From Heliocidaris erythrogramma (Eukaryota > Echinodermata > Echinoidea > Camarodonta > Echinometridae): a stretch of DNA of 64,000 bases. The position numbers and the translations under genes were made by a program. Location: NCBI GenBank assembly GCA_025617745.1, contig CM046869.1:5852244-5916243 (forward strand). Direction: 5' to 3'. This document shows, piece by piece, positions 39,301-43,433 of the stretch. Below the pieces are notes generated by a model, which did no database searches, was not told the origin of the DNA, and saw only the letters and a program-made list of their open reading frames with translations. The first letter of the stretch is position 1; every line of letters starts with the position of its first letter.

Positions 39301-41351
39301 ATCAATCCATAGTTGAAGTTTTAGTTTACTTCTTCAATTTAAAATATATGTAGTTTCAGCGAAAAGCAAGCCAGGCATCACCATGTACATCTTGTCACAC
39401 TTTGTACTTTTTGTAATTTGTAATTGTACTAACGTCCGTGCACATGGACTCGCCACCGTTGTTAACTCGCCACTCACCTGTCACTTACTCCCCAAAATCG
39501 TCCTCTAAACATTATCTGCATCGCTTCAGACTTTGTTGTGGCTACAGTGAATAGGTCAAAAAATATTCTTCCGCCGTTGGAAGTCTCTTGTAAGATCCGG
39601 CGCATGAATAAGAGTGGGGTGCGATCAAAGTTTAACTAGCACACACACTCCTGCAATAGCCGGTGGATGGAGCTCGGGCGACAAAGACGAGACTTCCCTA
39701 CTCAACAATAGTTGTAGCCCAATATGATGACGGAAGTTGACAAAATTTGCTATCGAGATGAAGATTAAAATATACTGATCAAGCTGGTACCATTTAAAAA
39801 GAGGGGGTGGTGTGATCTAAAAAAATAGAAGGGGGTGGCGCTTTAACGTAGAACTCTCTACAAGAAGGTGGCGAGTCCACGTAGATCTGGCACACGTGTT
39901 GTGTGTATGTATGACGTGCCTGTGTGGTGTGCGCATGCGCGCAGTATTGGATTTGTAACTACAGGTAGAGATCGATGGGCGCGACTCAACAGCAGCCACC
40001 TATTGTGTCGCCTTCCCGGAAGTACGTATATAGTGACGTCATTCTCTTTAAAATGGAGCATTTTCATGAATCATGCTTTTGAGATATTTTAGGGGATACA
40101 TTGATGTTTTCATATTAAATCAAGATTTTGGCAAGAATAAAGTTTAATTTAGCAGTATAGGAAGTTTAAGGCCGTCGGGTGGCGACTCAATGCGCATGGA
40201 CGTTACTCGTTAGGCCTAGTCACACTCACACTTCACAGTTCGCAACACTACTCGCTAGCCTAACACCTAACGCGGCTTGTATGATGGGGTGTCCAAACTT
40301 CGCAGACATTTTGGCCTTTTATGACGTTACAACACAATTTGATAGATATACATTAAAAATGTAATATCAAATGAAGCAGAATATACCGTAAAATAATGCC
40401 ATACAAAAATGTTTGAAAATTTTATCTTATAAACTCTCATTTTAAGGCCAAATCCAATCGCTCACCATCAGCTTTTGCCCACCACAGACGAGTCCATACT
40501 TCGTGGATTATGTTTGGTGCCCTCTTTTGGCCCTATTTGTGCAGATTAATTACGATAAATAATAAATAAGACGTCAGAATACACTCGTCTACGGAACCCG
40601 ACGGCGTAGAGCCGACGCTAATTTATTGGGGGTAAGAATTTGATAATTTAGGGGAATTTTAAATGCGGTACAAAATTATAATTTTAAGCTTGATTTTACT
40701 AAAATTGACAAGATTCTCATCAATATATTGACTAAATTATACATTTACTTACATTTTTTCGTCGCATTTTGCCTCTTTTGGGTTTTTTCCGTATTGTAGA
40801 ACGATTTTCCGCAGTCCCACATACAGTAGCGCGTACAATGTACTTTTTATCGCGTATTTAGTAGTGATACGCGAAGTATGGACATCCGCGAAGTTTGGAC
40901 ACGCTGCCATACATCGCGGTGTATAGCCAGGCCTAGTTAGTTTACAACCAGACCAACTTAAGAGAATGACTGTGACTATCTAATAAGTTTGAAATGATAG
41001 TTCTTTTCTAATTCGATAATTACTCATCGACTCAAACATGTCAAAGGCTTCAAATTACACTAGGCCTAGGCCTACACTACAGGTCGCAGCTCCAGTGCAG
41101 TCGTCAACGAGCGCGTGCGGTGGCAGTGCAACGTGCCCAAGCGCGAAGGCTGTCACTGCTGTTAATGTAGCCCCGAGGCTCGGGGAGTAACTCACGGAGC
41201 TATCGAATAAGGAAATAACCTTTTTATTTACATTCACAAACATTCTGTCATTAAATCATACTCCATTCTCACCCCAGTCTTCGGAGGATAGAAGATTGTC
41301 TTCAAGAAATTTATCATCTGTATGAGTATCAGGCATGAATTGCAAAGCCAT
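12059..41351 (-). CDS. ATF6: ATF6 membrane-bound bZIP transcription factor (complete gene, 14 coding exons)
   Basis: Sensor of the unfolded protein response. The family protein sits in the endoplasmic reticulum membrane, moves to the Golgi on stress, and is cut by site-1 and site-2 proteases to release a cytosolic bZIP factor. CDS exons: 41351-41273, 35007-34910, 34472-34343, 26116-26025, 25712-25388, 23737-23565, 22839-22762, 21294-21187, 19824-19715, 18891-18589, 17587-17503, 14983-14804, 13063-12979, 12342-12059. All junctions are GT-AG and phases agree, giving 2130 nt or 709 aa (human ATF6 670, ATF6B about 703). Layout: activation region 1-299, basic region 300-325, zipper 326-365, transmembrane about 380-392, luminal domain onward. 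Both luminal Cys of the family are present (488, 633). ATF6 versus ATF6B cannot be decided; many invertebrates have one gene. Confidence 0.95.
12560..12670. repeat. GA-rich microsatellite in ATF6 intron
   Basis: GAGAGAAA-type purine repeat in intron 13-14, about 220 bp upstream (in the gene's direction) of the last exon. Confidence 0.8.
12979..13063 (-). CDS. ATF6: ATF6 coding exon 13 (residues 588-616)
   Basis: Begins [20 protein letters not shown], almost the same as the vertebrate luminal block [11 protein letters not shown]. It includes a sequon (NNT). Acceptor TTTTTAG, donor GTAAGC, phase 1 out. Confidence 0.93.
13258..13803. repeat. 540-bp purine minisatellite (GGGGAA family)
   Basis: Almost pure A/G on the plus strand, built from nested units such as GGGAGGGGGAAGGGTGGGG and AAGGAAGGGGGAAGGGGAAA. 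It lies in the ATF6 intron between exons 12 and 13, so the pre-mRNA carries it as a long C/T tract starting about 195 nt before the exon 13 acceptor. It could form G-quadruplex or triplex DNA. Open frames across it (Pro/Ser-rich or Gly/Arg/Glu-rich) are repeat translations. Confidence 0.95.
14804..14983 (-). CDS. ATF6: ATF6 coding exon 12 (residues 528-587)
   Basis: Carries [16 protein letters not shown], the conserved luminal block that reads [15 protein letters not shown] in human. Acceptor CTTTCTAG; donor AAT-GTAATT, which joins to DHLLLP in the next exon. 60 codons, phase 0 at both ends. Confidence 0.92.
15361..15960. repeat. MITE-like repeat with TATGCCTCCGC inverted ends
   Basis: Perfect 11-bp inverted ends: TATGCCTCCGC at 15361-15371 and GCGGAGGCATA at 15950-15960. 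The interior holds two diverged direct copies (around 15590-15710 and 15755-15870) of a unit with TGACCTTTGACCTAC and CTTTCTATGGGGATACATAC, then a GGACGGAC tract. No coding capacity. In ATF6 intron 11. Confidence 0.75.
16185..17225. repeat. repeat with TACCCCCGCC inverted ends and about 160-bp internal units
   Basis: TACCCCCGCC at 16185-16194 and GGCGGGGGTA at 17216-17225 are inverted. Between them the text TTTTGGTCGAAAACTGAGG recurs near 16216, 16630, 16794, 16955 and 17111, with spacings of about 155-165 bp after the first gap. A copy of the TATACCCCCTTCAAACTTC end also sits inside, near 16440. It is built like the element at 15361-15960 but with different sequence. Confidence 0.75.
17503..17587 (-). 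CDS. ATF6: ATF6 coding exon 11 (residues 499-527)
   Basis: Lys/Glu-rich luminal helix ([16 protein letters not shown], then a [12 protein letters not shown] stretch), matching the LRLNHELRGWV-type region of vertebrate ATF6 in position. Acceptor GATTGACAG, donor GTATTT. Confidence 0.8.
17588..18588. other. ATF6 intron 10, no feature
   Basis: AT-rich intron. Near 18395-18470 and 18535-18585 it has short runs of ATTTAATT/ATTCAATT-type sequence. Nothing else was recognised. Confidence 0.5.
18589..18891 (-). CDS. ATF6: ATF6 coding exon 10: luminal region with site-1 protease motif (residues 398-499)
   Basis: Contains GRALLGFS, where R418-A-L-L421 matches the RxxL site-1 protease cleavage motif (human RHLL, 416-419). 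Sequons NAS, NQS, NKS and NIT are potential N-glycosylation sites. Cys488 corresponds to the first of the two luminal cysteines involved in redox control. Phases 2 in, 2 out. Confidence 0.9.
18955..19470. repeat. inverted-repeat element in ATF6 intron 9
   Basis: TTAGGTAGCT at about 18955 faces AGCTACCTAA at about 19461. Internally GGCGTACAAAGACGCGGGAA (about 19135) faces TTCCCGCGTTCTTACATGCC (about 19347), again inverted with mismatches. It looks like a decayed foldback MITE, perhaps two nested copies. No target duplication was identified. Confidence 0.45.
19715..19824 (-). CDS. ATF6: ATF6 coding exon 9: transmembrane anchor and site-2 protease motif (residues 362-398)
   Basis: Encodes the last zipper Leu, a short Lys/Ser stretch, then [17 protein letters not shown], a hydrophobic span. 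N393 and P396 (NLSP) occupy the place of the human N391/P394 pair required for site-2 protease cleavage. Acceptor TTTCCACAG; donor after AG, phase 2. Confidence 0.9.
19825..21186. other. ATF6 intron 8
   Basis: AT-rich intron with an ACATGTACATGTATATAACA block near 20336 and a candidate 39-nt exon at 21077-21115, described in the findings. No other gene was seen. Confidence 0.5.
21187..21294 (-). CDS. ATF6: ATF6 coding exon 8: leucine zipper (residues 326-361)
   Basis: 36 codons starting [10 protein letters not shown]. Heptad positions L330, M337, L344, L351 and L358 are spaced exactly seven apart, and the next exon supplies L365, so the two exons form one continuous zipper. Acceptor CTGTTTTAG, donor GTAAGC. 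Confidence 0.95.
21310..21510. repeat. GA-rich microsatellite in ATF6 intron 7
   Basis: GAGAGA/AGACAG repeat starting about 15 bp upstream (in the gene's direction) of the exon 8 acceptor. As RNA it extends the polypyrimidine tract of that acceptor. Confidence 0.8.
22093..22725. repeat. dispersed repeat ending in GGCGTGGGT, next to the bZIP exon
   Basis: Three copies of CTAATCGATTCTTTCCTGTC (near 22152, 22436, and 22532 with one change) with ACTATCCGAAC after them. The end is GATCGGCGTGGGTGGGTAAT and the start carries the inverted GACCCACGCC. It stops about 35 bp short of the donor of the bZIP exon. Confidence 0.6.
22762..22839 (-). CDS. ATF6: ATF6 coding exon 7: basic DNA-binding region (residues 300-325)
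   Basis: 26 codons reading [20 protein letters not shown], the near-invariant ATF6 basic region with the bZIP signature N-x7-R (N312 to R320). Acceptor TTTTATAG, donor GAG-GTAAGA. This exon alone fixes the gene identity. Confidence 0.97.
23030..23500. repeat. CAT/ATC microsatellite with about 120-bp higher-order repeats
   Basis: ATCATCATC runs arranged in about three larger units that share ATTATCACAACCAGCATCAT. It lies in the ATF6 intron directly downstream of exon 6. Long open frames on both strands (poly-Asp/Glu, poly-Met, poly-Ile) are translations of the repeat. Confidence 0.9.
23565..23737 (-). CDS. ATF6: ATF6 coding exon 6 (residues 242-299)
   Basis: Linker exon ending directly before the basic region (…QPCPPDVD). 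The acceptor CGTAAAG has a weak pyrimidine tract; the donor GTAAGT is strong. The reading frame stays open into the following intron for about 139 more codons across an ATC microsatellite, but splicing at the donor joins precisely to the bZIP exon in phase 0. Confidence 0.8.
24086..25270. mobile_element. 1.18-kb MITE with TGGGTCAKTTCACCAGG ends and TA target
   Basis: Inverted ends: TGGGTCATTTCACCAGGT at 24088 and, on the other strand, TGGGTCAGTTCACCAGGT ending at 25268; both continue with TGGGACACA. TA flanks each side. Inside, versions of TGACGTAACATTGACAC recur near 24303, 24489, 24665 and, inverted, 24850. No transposase. In ATF6 intron 5. Confidence 0.8.
25280..25360. repeat. GA/CAGA-rich microsatellite
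   Basis: AGAGACAGAG-type repeat between the MITE end and ATF6 exon 5, just downstream of that exon's donor. Confidence 0.75.
25388..25712 (-). CDS. ATF6: ATF6 coding exon 5 (residues 134-242)
   Basis: Pro/Thr/Lys-rich linker (begins [10 protein letters not shown], contains [18 protein letters not shown]). Such Ser/Pro-rich stretches lie between the activation region and the bZIP in ATF6. Acceptor CTTTGCAG, donor G-GTAGAT. Phase 0 in, phase 1 out. Confidence 0.85.
26025..26116 (-). CDS. ATF6: ATF6 coding exon 4 (residues 103-133)
   Basis: Encodes [13 protein letters not shown] followed by a Ser/Asp/Glu run. This matches the IKxEPxPLSP motif seen in the N-terminal half of ATF6 proteins. Acceptor CTTCTTACAG, donor CAG-GTAAAA. 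The preceding intron (26117-34342) is 8.2 kb and the richest in unusual sequence. Confidence 0.85.
26627..26789 (+). pseudogene. Crypton/KCTD1-like N-terminal domain fragment
   Basis: A plus-strand open stretch within ATF6 intron 3 that contains [20 protein letters not shown] followed by a helix-rich [13 protein letters not shown] segment. The pattern (acidic L-T-E-E-E, then a K-D-S/N-x-x-x-K-x-x-V block) resembles the N-terminus of Crypton-type tyrosine-recombinase proteins and their domesticated relatives. It ends at AAC-GTGAGT, a good donor, so it could be a first exon. No ATG was found in frame and no tyrosine-recombinase core was seen downstream. The family call rests on pattern memory only. 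Confidence 0.35.
27313..27365. repeat. perfect 21-bp stem hairpin
   Basis: GTTAGTGCGATCCGGCAACA plus C at 27313-27333 is exactly inverted at 27345-27365, with an 11-nt loop. It is GC-richer than its surroundings. In ATF6 intron 3. Confidence 0.95.
27600..29278 (+). repeat. five copies of TTACGGACATTACA
   Basis: The word TTACGGACATTACA or a one-base variant occurs at about 27604, 27778, 27963 (TTACAGACATTACA), 28328 and 29262, all on the plus strand, with AT-rich unrelated sequence between. No ends of a transposon were found around it. Confidence 0.8.
28620..28690. repeat. short tandem duplication
   Basis: GTGAAATTCACATCAGTAAG occurs twice in tandem, near 28643 and 28666. Confidence 0.85.
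29816..29885. repeat. 26-bp stem hairpin with 18-nt loop
   Basis: CATACTTTTATTGAAAATAT.. at 29816-29841 pairs with 29860-29885 with one mismatch (G:T-type). It could be a small foldback element or a pre-miRNA-like hairpin. Confidence 0.9.
30607..31038. repeat. TTAA-flanked MITE
   Basis: TTAA followed by AGGGGAATTCTACCCTC at 30607 faces GAGTGGACTTCCCC-TTAA ending at 31038. The ends are imperfect inverted repeats. The interior has a 20-base poly(G) at about 30667-30686 and an AT-rich core. The TTAA target suggests piggyBac-type mobilisation; the TIR match is short. Confidence 0.5.
31039..33090. other. ATF6 intron 3, AT-rich part
   Basis: Mostly AT-rich with ACATGTA words. A poly(A) run at about 32740-32756 is followed by GCGAGCGGAGCGACCGAGCA, a word found inverted near 57505-57525. 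No gene was recognised. Confidence 0.5.
33225..33420. promoter_or_regulatory. GC-rich island with ZNF143/Staf-like site inside an ATF6 intron
   Basis: A CpG-containing stretch in otherwise AT-rich intron. It has GGCCCGGTCGCCCGGCC near 33325 and, on the minus strand near 33385-33405, CACCCAGCATGCACTGGGC, which resembles the CCCAGCATGC core of ZNF143/Staf sites common at animal promoters. Open frames run across it on both strands without recognisable homology. An alternative ATF6 promoter or an unrelated start site is possible; inference only. Confidence 0.3.
34343..34472 (-). CDS. ATF6: ATF6 coding exon 3 (residues 60-103)
   Basis: Acceptor TTTTTTGCAG, donor GTAAGT. Encodes a Ser/Asp-rich activation segment ([22 protein letters not shown]) with alternating hydrophobic and acidic residues. 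Phase 0 at the start, phase 1 at the end. Confidence 0.8.
34910..35007 (-). CDS. ATF6: ATF6 coding exon 2 (residues 27-59)
   Basis: Acceptor TTTTTGCAG, donor GTAAGT. Encodes an acidic segment rich in D/E ([16 protein letters not shown]), suited to the transactivation region. The phase fits exon 1 (completes a Gly codon) and exon 3. Intron 1, upstream of it, is about 6.3 kb and carries two MITEs and LINE debris. Confidence 0.8.
35008..36420 (-). pseudogene. decayed LINE C-terminal fragment and local duplication
   Basis: A minus-strand open frame at 35351-35758 contains [19 protein letters not shown] and [15 protein letters not shown]. This resembles the region after the reverse transcriptase in some aquatic LINEs, with a P-P/Y-x-K-W-K block and a K-x-S/T-L-x-x-L block. 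The segment GCTGTTTAGCTCCATTTGGG occurs twice (about 35742 and 35847) in a 105-bp duplication, followed by GGATCAGGCA repeats. LINE origin is a weak inference. Confidence 0.35.
36421..38490. other. ATF6 intron 1, no clear gene
   Basis: Mixed sequence. A GC-richer part at about 37040-37290 and another at 37480-37760 carry short open frames on both strands that I do not recognise. A poly(G) run lies near 38000. Nothing could be assigned. Confidence 0.4.
38495..38745 (-). pseudogene. LINE 3' fragment (end of reverse-transcriptase ORF)
   Basis: On the minus strand the frame reads [13 protein letters not shown], then after a frameshift [20 protein letters not shown] and [13 protein letters not shown]. 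This is the characteristic C-terminal block of CR1-like LINE ORF2 proteins (R-x-x-FF-x-x-R-V, W-N-x-L-P-x-x-V-V). At least one frameshift and a stop make it a dead copy. It sits in ATF6 intron 1. Confidence 0.75.
39430..40205. mobile_element. MITE with ACGTCCRTGCRCAT ends, TA target
   Basis: ACGTCCGTGCACATGGACTC at 39432 faces GAGT-type inverted sequence (GCGACTCAATGCGCATGGACGT) ending at 40203, with TA on both sides. The ends share about 22 of 27 positions and both run into a GGTGGCGA/TCGCCACC block. A further GGTGGCGAGTCCA copy lies inside near 39868. No transposase. Confidence 0.7.
40280..40911. mobile_element. MITE with GGTGTCCAAACTTCGC ends, TA target
   Basis: GTGTCCAAACTTCGC at about 40289 is inverted as GCGAAGTTTGGACAC at about 40888-40902. 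TA flanks are at 40280-40281 and 40910-40911 (element 40282-40909). Sub-copies related to CATACTTCG occur near 40495 and 40875. It lies only 80 bp from the previous MITE. No coding capacity. Confidence 0.7.
41040..41260. other. GC-richer segment beside ATF6 exon 1
   Basis: The intronic side of the first coding exon is comparatively CpG-rich (GAGCGCGTGCGGTGGC near 41108), as expected near an animal promoter. No specific element could be assigned. Confidence 0.35.
41273..41351 (-). CDS. ATF6: ATF6 coding exon 1 (residues 1-27)
   Basis: Starts at the ATG at 41351 in a good context (A at -3, G at +4) and runs 26 codons, beginning MALQFMPD and ending in an acidic stretch with EDW, as in the acidic N-terminus of the family. 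It ends in phase 1 at GTGAGA. The alternative upstream ATG at 41391 opens only a 10-codon frame. Confidence 0.8.
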
Positions 41352-41358
41352 GTTTTCG

Positions 41359-41391
41359 CTATTCTTTTGGAGGAGTTTCAGCCGTAGACAT
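41359..41391 (-). promoter_or_regulatory. upstream ORF in the ATF6 leader
   Basis: ATG at 41391 followed by nine sense codons (MSTAETPPKE) and TAG, ending 7 nt before the ATF6 start. The ATG has the context CTACCATGT. If the transcript starts upstream of it, ribosomes would have to reinitiate or leak past. Transcript start not known. Confidence 0.5.
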
Positions 41392-42085
41392 GGTAGACGT
41401 AGTTAGTTACATGTGAGATTAATTGACTAATTGTGGGTGTAATACACGTGAGGTGACTTTATGAAATGAATCAAATGTGTCACAGATTTATTATGAAATA
41501 TTACAGCCATGTGAAGAGGAAATAAATAAAACATTCAAATATTATTTATTACGAAACATTGGGTAGCTAACTATTTTTTTTTAATTTTGATAAAATATTA
41601 CCCCCTTTCCCAAGTAGTCGTTCCCAAAGAAACGCTTTAAATCATGTATTACCACATGAGGGCGGCAAACTCGGCTCAAAATTCGGCTCAAAACTATATG
41701 TAGCAATTTTCATTAGAAAAAAAATAAATTGATGGTCATGACTAGATGGTATACGTTAGTCAGGTGGATTGGTGAAATAATTGTGCACTTTTTCATAAAA
41801 GCATGACATTTTGCATGTAAGTTGCGTTTTTCATGCCGAATAATTCTGGATATGGGGCCAGCTAAAATTTGGGCCCTGGCTCTCTCATGCTGCTATTTTC
41901 CTTCATAATTGAGTTAACCAAATCTAGTATTAATAGGCCTATATTCAGTATAATTATGAAGTAAGATTTCCGGGCATCTAAATTCGGAAAAGTGCTTTAG
42001 GTGCCCATTCTTTAAAACAAAGGGTCATTTCATATATCTAAATATAACTTCCCTGATTTGTTGAATGTAAGTAAATGTTTCTAAT
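41392..42085. other. ATF6 5' flank, no gene
   Basis: AT-rich upstream region presumed to hold the ATF6 promoter. No TATA box or known binding site could be defended. Confidence 0.4.
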
Positions 42086-42089
42086 TGTT

Positions 42090-42400
42090 ATCAGCTGGGT
42101 ATGTTGGTTTCCCATCAGGGTGGATAAGGAAGCTTCTAGACCTGAGATGATATAACATGTCGGTTTCCTGGAGGACAATAGAAGCTACCAATGAAGAGGG
42201 GCGTGGCATTAAGCATCTCCAATTTGATCCACTGGATTTCGCAGTCAGTATAAAGACGTGAACATTCACTAACAATCACCAAACTTTTGGTTGCAACAAA
42301 CACTCGAAGCGTCATGGAATCCCTATCTACAGAGCAAAATATTTTTAATGATTGGTTATGTACGGCCATCACACTCATTACAATTCGAATATCGGACTTT
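42090..42400 (-). pseudogene. LINE endonuclease fragment
   Basis: A minus-strand frame with GVFVATKSL-like start, then IQWIKLEMLNATPLFIGSFY and CPPGNR. This is the W-x-K-L-E … P-x-x-I-G-x-F-Y-x-P-P block of APE-type LINE endonucleases. The copy is cut off and carries stops just downstream. Confidence 0.7.
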
Positions 42401-42611
42401 GAAGCAAAAAATGATAAATCCGATTAGATGTATTGGCTCTTGACCGTCATATCGAGGAAGAGCATAATATATTGTCATATTGTAATAATAATAAAACTGC
42501 GAACAAAGCAATAACAACAAGGTCACAGAAAATCGCCGGGACAGTTATATACAAACTGCACACAACAATCTGAGCTTTATAGGATTTGAAGGTTTGCATG
42601 GTGAATTTGTA

Positions 42612-42793
42612 ATTCAGAAAAAAGGTTTGCGGTACAACCATGTGAGTTGGAATAACTCCACGTTCCGGTCAGAATGCTCTGGCCGTCGTCAGGAGAATGA
42701 GAAGAGCGAATAAATCAGCAGAATTTTATATAATGAAGTAGCAATTCACTTTATTAAAACGGAATTAGTAATGAAAGAAATAGTAACAGTAAC
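42612..42793 (-). repeat. left arm of inverted repeat, with hammerhead-like segment
   Basis: Near-identical inverted copy of 51008-51187. On the minus strand it contains CTGACGACGGCCAGAGCATT at about 42693 down to 42661, then CTGACCGGAACG. The pattern CUGANGA, a 7-of-8 bp stem, then G(G)AAC resembles a hammerhead ribozyme core with an A-to-G change. Confidence 0.7.
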
Positions 42794-42794
42794 A

Positions 42795-43433
42795 TCAAAG
42801 TACCTACATTGAAAGGATAAATAACATCAAGGTGCCTGCATTGAAAGGATAAGTAACATCAAACGAGTCCTGCGTTGAAAAGAAACATTGAAAACAAGTG
42901 AACAATAGGACTAAGAAACCAATAACCTTCTGGATAAGCTGGAATTGCTTTCTTCAACAGAATTTTGTGTTCTTTACTCTTTCCGATTTTGTCTTCACCC
43001 CCTTTTTCCCACAGGTTATACAGGTTTACCATTGTTCATCACCTCTCCCCCCCCCCCCCCCCCCCCCCACAGGCAACTCCTGATGTCTTCTTTTTTATCA
43101 ATCGTTTTTTCCACATGTATTTTAACCAAATTGCTTCCCTCAACAGGATTTCATGTTTCTCAACTTGTTCATTACCTTTGTTTTGTTGTTTTATATTCAT
43201 CATTAGGATGTCATTATTTCACCCCTTTTTTCCACATGTAGGAGTTAGAGCTTCGCCAGCAACAGTTAAGACTTTCTCTAGCAACAAAGCTAAGGGTGGC
43301 CGAAAGTCTATAATGAGTACCTAGAAGGGAAATCTCAGCCAGGAACTGGTCAGGTTCAGCAGGATCAGTCACCTGCTAAGCTTAGTCTTGTTGACGAAAC
43401 TGTAGCCTACCCTATAGCATCTCCTATACTCCC
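42795..43433 (+). other. BEL element leader with acceptor-like pyrimidine repeats
   Basis: Starts with two or three copies of CATTGAAAGGATAARTAACA, followed by a series of pyrimidine tracts ending in CAG or TAG near 42960, 43016, 43072, 43147 and 43239. A 22-base poly(C) lies at about 43048-43069. From about 43243 the frame ELRQQQLRLSLATKLRVAES, a typical BEL gag coiled-coil segment, is followed by stop codons, so the gag N-terminus is decayed. Confidence 0.55.
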
